Assembly: GCA_003157595.1 (NCBI GenBank)
Contig: PMKB01000243.1
Location: forward strand, 1-6,243
Length of the DNA stretch: 6,243 nucleotides
Origin: Solirubrobacterales bacterium
Lineage (GTDB): Bacteria > Actinomycetota > Thermoleophilia > Solirubrobacterales > Solirubrobacteraceae
Direction of reading: 5' to 3'
Shown: positions 1 to 5,538 of the stretch, in pieces
How the letters are laid out: each line of letters opens with the position of its first letter
How positions within the stretch are numbered: the stretch's first letter is position 1
Notes under the pieces: generated by a model
What the model was told of the DNA's origin: nothing
What the model saw: only the letters and a program-made list of their open reading frames with translations
The model's database searches: none
Program-made: the position numbers and the translations under genes

Positions 1-288
1 GGCCGACCGCGTCAACAGCCCGACTTGCTGCTCGCCGATCGCGGCTACGACCACGACAAGTACCGTCGGCTGCTGTGGGCGCGCGGCATCAAGCCAGTGA
101 TCGCCCGCCGCGGCAGCGCGCACGGCTCAGGGCTCGGCCGACAACGCTGGGTCGTCGAACGCGGCTTCGCGCACCTGCACAACTTCCGTCGCCTACGAAT
201 CCGCTACGAACGCTACCCCGAACTCCACACCGGCCTGCTCATCCTCGCCTGCTCAATCCTCTGCTGGAGACGACTCAACTCATTGTGA
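1..288 (+). CDS. IS5-family transposase, C-terminal fragment (5' end outside window)
   Basis: This is the last 95 codons of a DDE transposase that cuts and joins insertion-sequence ends; the frame is already open at base 1, so the 5' part lies outside the window. The visible part holds LLADRGYD near the start, where the second catalytic Asp of the DDE triad is expected, and RWVVERGFAHLHNFRRLRIRYER, which carries the catalytic Glu of the VVER motif. The order ADRGYD, about 40 residues, RWVVER, then FRRL-RIRYER is characteristic of the IS5 family (IS427/ISL2-like groups), usually about 250-290 aa or split into two frames. The reading frame runs intact to a TGA at 286-288. I cannot tell whether the element is complete upstream. 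Family assignment is from recognised motifs; the subgroup is less sure. Confidence 0.9.
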   Translation, partial: GRPRQQPDLLLADRGYDHDKYRRLLWARGIKPVIARRGSAHGSGLGRQRWVVERGFAHLHNFRRLRIRYERYPELHTGLLILACSILCWRRLNSL

Positions 289-300
289 AACAGGTTCTTA
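286..300 (+). repeat. Candidate terminal inverted repeat (right end) of the IS5-family element
   Basis: The bases TGAAACAGGTTCTTA begin at the transposase stop codon. Their reverse complement, TAAGAACCTGTTTCA, resembles the GAxCCTGTTTCA-type ends I recall for ISL2/IS427-like elements, and IS5-family genes often stop within a few bases of the end. The partner repeat would lie left of the window, so the pairing cannot be seen. The exact boundary and any target duplication are inferred. Confidence 0.4.
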
Positions 301-406
301 GCGGGCATCGCCCGGTGGCGGCCACGCGCGTCCGCAAGGCTCTCCGATGCCAACCGTGCGGATGATCACGACGAGTATTCCCGCGGCCCTGATCTGACGT
401 CGGCCG

Positions 407-435
407 GTCGGCGTGTCCGGCTACACCACGCCGAC
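407..435. repeat. Inverted repeat, 9-bp perfect stem, 11-base loop
   Basis: GTCGGCGTG at 407-415 pairs perfectly with CACGCCGAC at 427-435 around an 11-base loop. There is no T-run after it on either strand, so it is not a classical intrinsic terminator. It lies about 410 bases past the NRAMP stop and about 110 past the IS end. Role unknown. Confidence 0.4.
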
Positions 436-782
436 ATTGTTGCACTCCTTGGGAGCAGCCACCCGAGCCGTCGCGATAGAGACTCTTCCTTCGCGCTAAG
501 CGCGAGCGTCTGCTGGGGAGTGCGGCTCACGCCTGAGTTGGACGACCAGCAGGTCTGGCGGTCGAGGGCGAGACCGCTCCCGCATCGACCGGCGTGAGCG
601 AGAGTCGAGCGGCTCTCGAGGCGCGCACATGGTCCTCGTCCTGTGCGGGCGTGGCTGGGTGCGGAGCTGGACGCGTGGTCGCTCACGAGGGCAGGCGTCG
701 CCGCATGGACGGGTCGGGCTGGAGCGTAAGCGTTCGCTTCTGCGGTGTAGTCGTGATTGCGCTCGCGCCAAGGCCGCGGTGC

Positions 783-799
783 CGCGATTGCCGATCGCG
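783..799 (-). terminator. Weak hairpin just downstream of the NRAMP gene, possible terminator
   Basis: CGCGAT at 783-788 and ATCGCG at 794-799 form a 6-bp stem with a 5-base loop, 46 to 62 bases past the stop of the minus-strand transporter gene. No T-tract follows, so only the position and the stem support a termination role. Confidence 0.22.
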
Positions 800-844
800 T
801 GCGCCTTGCGGCTCGCCGCGGGCTGTAGCGGTCGTCGCGCTGGG

Positions 845-2077
845 TCAGAGCCCGAAGGCGAAGCCAATGGCGATGATTCCGACGAGCGCGACGGCGACAA
901 CCGTAAGGCTGACGGCGACGCGGTGGCTGCGCCGCAGCGCGTGTGGGGCCGCGAGTACCCGGTGGGCGAGCAGGATGAGCATGCCGAGTGCCAGTGGCAG
1001 CAGGAGTGCGTTGACGACCTCGACGTCGACGGCGAGCCGTACGAGCGAGCGGCTGGCGAGCACGAGCAGCGCGCCGATCGCGACTGCGCCGGTATAGAGG
1101 CCGTAGAAGAGTGGCGCGCGGCGCACCCCGTCGTTGAGGCTACGCGGCTGTCTGGTGGCTTCGGTGACTGCCCAAGCGGCTGCGAGTGACACGACGATGG
1201 CCGCAACCAGCGCCGCCCCGAGGATGCCGCAGGCGAGCAGGATTCGGCTCGTTGAGCTGCCGAGCAGCGGTGCGAGCGCGCCGGCGATCGCACCCACACT
1301 CTGCAATGAGCCGACGCGGCCATGCAGACTTGCCGCGGTCGCTATCAACACCGAACACATGACCAGCTGGGTGAGCAGCGCACCGACTGCAGTGTCGATC
1401 CGCGCTGATCGCAGATCGCGCACCATCAGGCCCTTGTCGACCACGGCGCCCTGCTGGTAGAACAGCATCCAAGGCATCAAGACTGCTCCGACGTTCGCCG
1501 CGACGAGCGTCAGGTAGCCGGATTGATCGAGTGGCTGGCTCACGACTCCCGCCGCGAGCGCGTGCACGCCGGGATGGGAAAGGACGGCAGCCGCTACGAA
1601 GGCGAGCTCAAAAAGGCCCAGTGCGATCCCGACCAGCTCAACCCGACGGTAGCCGCCGGAGATGACCAGGAGCACGAGCAGCGCTGCCGCCGCGAGCACG
1701 GTCAGCGCCGCCGGCAGCCCAAACAGCTCGCCGACCCCGGCCACTCCAGCAAACTCCGTCACCAACGCGCCGAACGCGCTGACAAGCAGCGCGGCGACCG
1801 AGACAGTCGCCCACCGGGCCCCGAAGTGCTCCCTGATGAGCTGCGCGTGTCCCTTGCCCGTTGCGATCCCCAGCCGAACCGTCAACTCCATCACCAGGTA
1901 CAGCACCGGCACCAGCAGGACCTGCAGCGCGATCAGACGGTACCCCCATCGCGCACCCGACTGGGACGCCGTGATCACGCTGCCCGCGTCGGTATCGGCG
2001 AGCATGACCATCACGCCCGGGCCAACGACCCACAGCCAGCGCGGCACGCGCGGCCACCGCCACGTCGAACCATCCAC
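845..2077 (-). CDS. NRAMP-superfamily divalent metal transporter (non-canonical metal site)
   Basis: A polytopic inner-membrane transporter of the NRAMP/MntH superfamily, whose canonical members import Mn2+, Fe2+ and related ions with protons. With the GTG at 2077 the product is 410 aa, the usual family length. Near the N-terminus is GPGVMVMLADTDAGS (about residues 19-33): the TM1 metal-site Asp (D30) is kept, but the usual DPGN reads DAGS, so Asn becomes Ser. TM6 reads GAVLMPW (about 197-203): the metal-site Ala and Met are kept, but the His of the usual MPH is Trp. Substrate is therefore uncertain; NRAMP-related magnesium transporters also depart from the canonical motif. About eleven hydrophobic segments follow one another up to the C-terminus. 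The frame stays open up to an ATG at 2338, but those 87 extra residues are Cys/Gly-rich and unlike the family. The gene is divergent from the FTR1 gene across iron boxes. Confidence 0.88.
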   Translation of the reverse strand: MDGSTWRWPRVPRWLWVVGPGVMVMLADTDAGSVITASQSGARWGYRLIALQVLLVPVLYLVMELTVRLGIATGKGHAQLIREHFGARWATVSVAALLVSAFGALVTEFAGVAGVGELFGLPAALTVLAAAALLVLLVISGGYRRVELVGIALGLFELAFVAAAVLSHPGVHALAAGVVSQPLDQSGYLTLVAANVGAVLMPWMLFYQQGAVVDKGLMVRDLRSARIDTAVGALLTQLVMCSVLIATAASLHGRVGSLQSVGAIAGALAPLLGSSTSRILLACGILGAALVAAIVVSLAAAWAVTEATRQPRSLNDGVRRAPLFYGLYTGAVAIGALLVLASRSLVRLAVDVEVVNALLLPLALGMLILLAHRVLAAPHALRRSHRVAVSLTVVAVALVGIIAIGFAFGL

Positions 2078-2344
2078 ACCGGTAATCCGCGCAAGAATCA
2101 GTCTGCAACCTCCGATCAGGCAAATACGCCCACAGCCACTGCAGTTCCCAGCCCTCGACCCTAACCCGATCCAGCGTGTCGGATATCCGCAATCTCCACT
2201 GACCACCAGACCGTGCAGGACACCCGCCACACCTGCTCCCACGAACACCGGGGCGCATCGCGTGAGGGTGGGGAAACGCTCGCTCCGGCCCGCCTCCGGG
2301 CTCATTCGACGCCCGTTGCATAGGACGCTCCGCACCATGCGCAG
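2078..2344 (-). other. Long leader or N-terminal extension region of the NRAMP gene
   Basis: This stretch separates the preferred NRAMP start (GTG 2077) from the iron boxes. It is open in the NRAMP frame, yet the translation does not look like a transporter N-terminus. On the minus strand CGGAGG (2114-2109) is a strong Shine-Dalgarno, and 7 bases later comes an in-frame CTG (2101-2099). Nothing at 2077 itself has such a site. The gene may start at CTG, which would give 418 aa, or the stretch may be an untranslated leader. I compared it with cobalamin, manganese (yybP-ykoY) and M-box riboswitch signatures as I remember them and saw no convincing match. Confidence 0.4.
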
Positions 2345-2363
2345 TTAGGTAATCCTAATTAGG
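2345..2363. promoter_or_regulatory. IdeR/DtxR-like iron box 1 (weak)
   Basis: The 19 bases starting TTAGGTAATCCTAA match the DtxR/IdeR consensus (TTAGGTTAGCCTAACCTAA) at about 12 of 19 positions, with the left half strongest. The site overlaps box 2 by five bases. Overlapping boxes spaced in this way are common for DtxR-family dimers that bind as pairs. It lies in an AT-rich island within GC-rich DNA. Confidence 0.55.
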
Positions 2364-2377
2364 GTTGCCTAACTTAT
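2359..2377. promoter_or_regulatory. IdeR/DtxR-like iron box 2 (strong), over the FTR1 promoter
   Basis: TTAGGGTTGCCTAACTTAT matches the DtxR/IdeR consensus at 15 of 19 positions and keeps the dyad TTAGG-n-CCTAA. It overlaps a good -10 hexamer (TATGCT, 2375-2380) on the + strand and sits about 60 bases before the FTR1 start. A repressor bound with Fe2+ here would block that promoter. Which DtxR-family protein acts is inferred; no regulator gene is in the window. Confidence 0.75.
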
Positions 2378-2380
2378 GCT
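2375..2380 (+). promoter_or_regulatory. Candidate -10 element for the FTR1 gene
   Basis: TATGCT fits the actinobacterial TANNNT -10 pattern and starts within iron box 2. No good -35 is seen 16-18 bases upstream (bases 2352-2357 are a poor match). Transcription would start near 2387, leaving a leader of about 50 bases. Confidence 0.4.
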
Positions 2381-2436
2381 AGGGTGCCGATCTCGACCGC
2401 CACGGTCGGGATTCAACGAAGGGGCTCCGAGACCGA

Positions 2437-3531
2437 ATGCCGCCGCAGGAACAGCAGCGAGCGCCGCGCCCGGAGCACGCCTCCGGAGCTGGATCGCCTC
2501 GACGATCCGCGAGGCGCGGCTCGCGAGCCGGCCTCTACGTGTGGACGCTCGTGGTGCTCACGGTGGCGGTGCTCGTGGTCGTGCTCGGTTGGCACGCCAA
2601 GGGCGGCACGCCGGACCCGAGTGCCTTGGGAGCCGGCCGGCACATGAGTCGCACCACGGCGGTGATCAACAGCGCGATCCTCGTCTTCCGCGAGGGGCTC
2701 GAGACGATCCTCGTGCTCGCCGCGGTGATGGCGAGCTTCCTCGGCTCAAACAAGGCCTACCGCCGTCCCGTGGCTGTCGGCGGCGGCGTCGCGCTGCTGG
2801 CGACGATTGGCACGTGGTTCGTTGCGGTCTGGCTGATCGGCCAACTCGGCGGGCGCGGCCTGGACCTGCAGGCGGCCACCGGGCTGCCGGCGATCATCGT
2901 CCTGCTGGTCGTGATGAACTGGTTCTTCCACCGCGTCTATTGGACCGGCTGGATCTCCCACCACCACAAACGCCGCCGCAGCCTGCTCGCCTCAAGCGGC
3001 GACGCCAACCTCCGGCGCACGCTGCTCGGCCTCGGGCTACTCGGCTTCACCTCGATCTACCGCGAAGGCTTCGAAATCGTCGTCTTCCTACAAAACCTGC
3101 GCGTCACATTCGGCTCAAGCGTCGTGCTCGAGGGCGTCCTGCTCGGCTGCCTGTTCACCACGGCGGTCGGCGTGCTCACCTTCGGCCTGCACCAGCGGCT
3201 CCCCTACAGGCGGCTACTGATCATCACCGGCGCGATGCTCGTCGTCGTGCTCTTCGTGATGGTCGGCGAGGAGGTCCAAGAGATGCAACTCGCCGGCTGG
3301 ATCGGCACCACCCCGATCGGCATCCACATCCCCGGCTGGGCCGGCCAATGGTTCTCGCTGTTCGGCAACGTCGAGACGATCGCGGCACAGCTGCTCGCCG
3401 TCACGATCGTGCTCGGCTCATACTTCGCGGCCGAACACCTACGCGTGCGACGCCCCCGGCGCCGCGGCGAGCAACCGGCCAGGATCGCCGACGCCCCACC
3501 CCAGCAAACGATCGCCATTGCCGCCGAATGA
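2437..3531 (+). CDS. FTR1/EfeU-family iron permease
   Basis: A 364-aa membrane iron permease of the FTR1/EfeU (OFeT) family, expected to carry iron across the cytoplasmic membrane. Both signature REXXE motifs are present: REGLE at residues 85-89 and REGFE at 209-213, each within a hydrophobic segment, as in the iron-binding helices of the family. A GEEVQEMQ stretch lies near 278-285 and a basic HHHKRRR loop near 175-181. Hydrophobic segments are seen near 33-52, 74-103, 113-135, 148-164, 194-220, 228-250, 260-277 and 314-333. It is longer than E. coli EfeU (about 276 aa) through an Arg-rich N-terminus plus an extra first helix, and a basic C-terminal tail. The ATG follows AAGGGG (2419-2424) at 12 bases, a weak spacing. 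No EfeO or EfeB partner is encoded in the window. Iron boxes upstream point to repression by iron. Confidence 0.93.
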   Translation: MPPQEQQRAPRPEHASGAGSPRRSARRGSRAGLYVWTLVVLTVAVLVVVLGWHAKGGTPDPSALGAGRHMSRTTAVINSAILVFREGLETILVLAAVMASFLGSNKAYRRPVAVGGGVALLATIGTWFVAVWLIGQLGGRGLDLQAATGLPAIIVLLVVMNWFFHRVYWTGWISHHHKRRRSLLASSGDANLRRTLLGLGLLGFTSIYREGFEIVVFLQNLRVTFGSSVVLEGVLLGCLFTTAVGVLTFGLHQRLPYRRLLIITGAMLVVVLFVMVGEEVQEMQLAGWIGTTPIGIHIPGWAGQWFSLFGNVETIAAQLLAVTIVLGSYFAAEHLRVRRPRRRGEQPARIADAPPQQTIAIAAE

Positions 3532-3550
3532 ACAGCCACCCAGCCGGCCG

Positions 3551-3570
3551 ACCGCTAACGCACCGCTAAC
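3551..3570 (+). repeat. Two direct copies of a 9-mer, 11 bases apart
   Basis: ACCGCTAAC occurs at 3551-3559 and again at 3562-3570, so the copies repeat at about one helical turn, 20 bases past the FTR1 stop. This is a short repeat and could be chance. Role unknown. Confidence 0.35.
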
Positions 3571-3885
3571 CAACCCCCCACGCACGGCCCGCCGTCGGTC
3601 GCGCCGCTCCGCTCGCCCTACGGGCCTCGTGCTGCAAGGCGCAGCCCGCGAACACCAGGCCGCCAGCCCCAAACCTCACCACCCCTTACGCAACAGCCAC
3701 CGCCGAAGCAGGAGCGCACTAGCCGTTGCCCCCGGCTCTCGAGTTGGACGAGGACCAAGCGCGCCAGGCCAACCGGAACGGACGCCTGCAAACACGTGCC
3801 AAAGCGAGCGTCGCTGGAGTGCTCCTTCTCGCGCAACTCGACAGCCTCGCCAGCGAGCGAAGGTCGGCTTGCGTGGCGAAGGCTG

Positions 3886-3914
3886 TTGCGTGTGCGCTCT
3901 GGGTCAGCTAGCGT
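3886..3914 (+). promoter_or_regulatory. Candidate promoter of the collagen-like gene
   Basis: TTGCGT (3886-3891), exactly 17 bases, then TAGCGT (3909-3914). The -10 fits TANNNT and the -35 keeps TTG. The predicted start near 3921 leaves a leader of about 34 bases holding the GAGGAG ribosome site. The same design precedes the toxin-antitoxin operon. Confidence 0.45.
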
Positions 3915-3954
3915 CGGCCAGCGGCAGTACAACCACGGACTTGAGGAGAGTGTG

Positions 3955-4608
3955 ATGCGCGAGTTTCGCTTTCGAGGTGGCCGCCCCAGCGGCGGCGCGC
4001 CGCGTGAACGCTTGTCGTACGCCAACGTCGCCTCGACGCTTGCGCTGGTGATCGCGCTGGGCGGCGGCACCGCGTGGGCCGCCCACACCTACCTGATCAC
4101 CTCGACGAGCCAGATCAAGCCAAGCGTCCTCAAGAAGCTACAAGGCAAGAACGGCACGAACGGCAAGAACGGGACGAATGGGACGAACGGCGCGACCGGC
4201 GCGGCCGGCGCGAACTTGACGAGCCAGACGCCGCTGCCGTCGGGACAGTCGGAGTCGGGCTTCTACGCAGCCGCCGGCGGCGATTCGACCAGCGGCTACA
4301 TCGGAGATGGGATCACCTACGCGCAGCCGCTTGCAACGCCGATCGCCAACGCGAACGTCATCTGGAACCAAACTGGGGCGACCTCGCCTGACTGTCCCGG
4401 AATCGGACAAGCCGACCGCGGCTATCTGTGCCTCTACGACAACGAGGAGGTCGGGCTGTCCGCCTTTATCGTCTACTCCACGGGAGGCCCGCCGCCGCCC
4501 GGCTCGAACACAGTCTTCAGCACGCCTTCGTGGGGCGCCGTCCTGTACTGGAGGGTCAGCGCGACTCCCAACTTCGTGAGCGGCGAGTACACGGTTACCG
4601 CTCCCTAG
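3955..4608 (+). CDS. Secreted or membrane-anchored collagen-like protein
   Basis: A 217-aa exported protein of unknown function. Residues 1-20 are basic, followed by a hydrophobic segment (about 23-43) ending in AWAA, which could be a signal peptide cut near residue 42-43 or a membrane anchor. Next comes an ITSTSQIKPSVLKKL-type linker (49-62), then eight uninterrupted Gly-X-Y triplets at 64-87 (GKN, GTN, GKN, GTN, GTN, GAT, GAA, GAN). The last 130 residues form a Ser/Gly/aromatic-rich domain with two cysteines (147, 159) that could form a disulfide outside the cell; I do not recognise its fold. The start at ATG 3955 follows GAGGAG (3943-3948) at 6 bases; the adjacent in-frame GTG at 3952 is less well spaced. 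The triplet tract is too short for a long triple helix and is rich in Asn/Thr instead of Pro. Such proteins recur, as I recall, in Thermoleophilia genomes. A role at the cell surface is inference. Confidence 0.85.
   Translation: MREFRFRGGRPSGGAPRERLSYANVASTLALVIALGGGTAWAAHTYLITSTSQIKPSVLKKLQGKNGTNGKNGTNGTNGATGAAGANLTSQTPLPSGQSESGFYAAAGGDSTSGYIGDGITYAQPLATPIANANVIWNQTGATSPDCPGIGQADRGYLCLYDNEEVGLSAFIVYSTGGPPPPGSNTVFSTPSWGAVLYWRVSATPNFVSGEYTVTAP
4144..4215 (+). repeat. Gly-X-Y coding tandem repeat, 9-base unit
   Basis: Eight triplets coding Gly-X-Y lie within the collagen-like gene, built on GGCAAGAAC and GGGACGAAT type units. The DNA is near-repetitive at a 9-base period, so the number of copies may vary between strains through slippage. 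Confidence 0.75.
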
Positions 4609-4650
4609 CACACCCGGGAGCCAACCCACGGTCAAGGTCCCGGCCCACTC

Positions 4651-4679
4651 TTCGCGCACCCCTTGTGGGCTCGTAGCGT
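4651..4679 (+). promoter_or_regulatory. Orphan promoter-like element
   Basis: TTCGCG (4651-4656), 17 bases, then TAGCGT (4674-4679), with the same -10 and spacing as the collagen-like gene promoter. It is followed by AAAGGAGG at 4694-4701 but no usable start codon 5-12 bases on. It may be a remnant of a lost gene, or chance. Confidence 0.25.
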
Positions 4680-4799
4680 GCCGGTTTCGCGTGAAAGGAG
4701 GCGCGCGCCCCGGGCCGGCGTCGTCGGCGTCGTGGCTCTCGCTATCGCCCTCAGTGAGCGGTAGTCGCCGATCAACGCCGCTGGTTGTCCGCAGGGGGA

Positions 4800-4822
4800 G
4801 CGTCGTCCCTGGTGGACGACGC
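4800..4822 (+). terminator. Perfect 9-bp hairpin, possible terminator of the collagen-like transcript
   Basis: GCGTCGTCC (4800-4808), a 5-base loop, then GGACGACGC (4814-4822), followed by ATTTGC. The stem is GC-rich and perfect; the T-run is only three bases. It lies 190 bases after the collagen-like stop and 120 bases before the antitoxin start, so it could insulate the two units or be a regulatory site. Confidence 0.4.
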
Positions 4823-4894
4823 ATTTGCGGCGATTCGGGAGCGAGCGTCGCTCAACCCGACGGAGCAGAACGCGGGCAGGCACGAGGACAGTGG

Positions 4895-4923
4895 TTGCGC
4901 CAAGGCGCCGACCACGGTAAAGT
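4895..4923 (+). promoter_or_regulatory. Candidate promoter of the toxin-antitoxin operon
   Basis: TTGCGC (4895-4900), exactly 17 bases, then TAAAGT (4918-4923). Transcription would begin near 4930, just ahead of the GGAAGGA ribosome site (4931-4937), giving a very short leader. The spacer holds a GGCGCC palindrome (4904-4909) that might serve as an operator for the HTH-bearing antitoxin; that is inference. Confidence 0.5.
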
Positions 4924-4944
4924 GTCCCCGGGAAGGAACGAATT

Positions 4945-5538
4945 ATGACTGAGCTACTCACGCGTCGCGAAACCGCCGAACTCGGCGAGGTCACCCTCAC
5001 CGCAGTGAATAAGGCCGTCGAGCAGCGGCTCGTCAAGGCGCACCGCCACAAGCACGAAACGCTGCTAGAAGCCGACGACGTCGCGTTCTTCGCGCTCCTC
5101 AACGAACTCCCGCTCCCCCTGCCGGTAGCGCTCAAGCGACAAGTTCACGCTTGGCTCGTCACGAGCGCCGCAAACCTGTCGATTGAGCAGCTGGAGCTCT
5201 CCGACGCGATAACCATCTCGGTGACGCCGCGAGTGCGCAAGGCGCGCAAACGCGCCACCGAGTACGCGCGACTGCGCGACCGCTATCTCGAGAAGAACCC
5301 CGCGGTGATGGGCGGCGAGCCGGTGATCACCGGGACACGCATGCCGATCCGCACGCTCGCCTACCTGCTTGAGTCCGGCGAGACCCCCGAGGTGATCCGC
5401 GAGGACCACCCCAACGTCCCGAAAGAGGCGTACGCGTTCGCGCGGCTGTGGGCGCGAGCGCACCCCAGACGAGGTCGGCCGGCGGCACCCTGGCGCGATG
5501 ACGCCGACTCCGCACGGCCGAGCGCCACGCGACGATGA
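4945..5538 (+). CDS. HTH-DUF433 antitoxin (VapB45-like)
   Basis: A 197-aa antitoxin-type protein expected to neutralise the PIN-like toxin encoded next to it and probably to bind its own promoter. Residues 1-45 look like a small helix-turn-helix domain (LTRRETAELGEVTLTAVNKAV, then a basic wing-like KAHRHKHE and an LEADDVAFFALL helix). A middle region (about 55-110) follows, ending in a basic helix RKARKRATEYARLRDRY. Residues 112-180 are DUF433: the core GGEPVITGTRMPIRTLAYLL (123-142), then LESGETPEVIREDHPNVPKE, and RRGRP at 175-179 near the usual end of the domain. Known relatives include Mycobacterium tuberculosis VapB45. The ATG follows GGAAGGA (4931-4937) at about 7 bases. The stop overlaps the toxin start as ATGA, so translation of the two is probably coupled. 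Family call is from motifs; DNA binding is inferred. Confidence 0.88.
   Translation: MTELLTRRETAELGEVTLTAVNKAVEQRLVKAHRHKHETLLEADDVAFFALLNELPLPLPVALKRQVHAWLVTSAANLSIEQLELSDAITISVTPRVRKARKRATEYARLRDRYLEKNPAVMGGEPVITGTRMPIRTLAYLLESGETPEVIREDHPNVPKEAYAFARLWARAHPRRGRPAAPWRDDADSARPSATRR

Larger units (their letters stand above)
301..844. other. No convincing gene: region between IS end and NRAMP gene
   Basis: These 544 bases carry no reading frame that I recognise. The open frames on either strand have Arg/Ser/Cys-rich, low-complexity translations of the kind made by out-of-frame high-GC DNA, and none has a good Shine-Dalgarno plus start. Two inverted repeats stand out: a 9-bp stem at 407-435 and a 6-bp stem at 783-799. 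The region lies between an insertion sequence and the 3' end of the transporter, so it may be remnant DNA of a disrupted gene, but no homology can be read from it. Confidence 0.5.
3532..3954 (+). other. No gene: region between FTR1 and the collagen-like gene
   Basis: About 420 bases without a recognisable product; frames open on both strands translate to low-complexity Arg/Pro/Ser-rich sequence. It holds a 9-base direct repeat (3551-3570) just past the FTR1 stop, and at its right end the promoter and Shine-Dalgarno of the next gene. No strong hairpin marks the end of the FTR1 transcript; the best near it is a 4-bp stem at 3615-3625. Confidence 0.5.
4609..4944 (+). other. No gene: region between the collagen-like gene and the antitoxin gene
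   Basis: These 336 bases hold no recognised gene. They contain an orphan promoter-like pair (4651-4679) with a strong Shine-Dalgarno after it (AAAGGAGG, 4694-4701) but no start codon at the right distance. There is also a perfect 9-bp hairpin (4800-4822) and, at the right end, the promoter and ribosome site of the toxin-antitoxin operon. An 85-codon open frame from GTG 4691 overlaps the Shine-Dalgarno itself and looks like noise. Confidence 0.5.

Noticed and set aside
496..1323. Long minus-strand open frame (275 codons) inside the NRAMP gene
   Set aside because: Ser/Arg/Cys-rich translation without domain features; it is an out-of-frame shadow of the clear transporter gene.
2078..2260. GCCACTG-like bases suggesting a cobalamin riboswitch
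   Set aside because: The short match is on the strand opposite the NRAMP transcript, and the rest of the consensus is absent on both strands.
1638..2321. 227-codon minus-strand open frame across the NRAMP start
   Set aside because: Most of it overlaps the transporter in another frame; only a short stretch reads protein-like and it has no clear ribosome site.
2376..3569. 397-codon plus-strand open frame over the FTR1 gene
   Set aside because: Arg/Pro/Ala-rich shadow; the FTR1 frame has both REXXE motifs and proper membrane helices.
535..3751. 11-mer GAGTTGGACGA present at 535-545 and 3741-3751
   Set aside because: The match does not extend past 11 bases on either side and can arise by chance in this composition.
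3618..4088. 156-codon minus-strand open frame before the collagen-like gene
   Set aside because: Overlaps the promoter and signal region of the collagen-like gene; no recognisable domain or ribosome site.
4691..4948. 85-codon plus-strand open frame starting at GTG 4691
   Set aside because: Its start codon touches the only Shine-Dalgarno, and it runs through a hairpin and the next operon's promoter; composition looks like noise.
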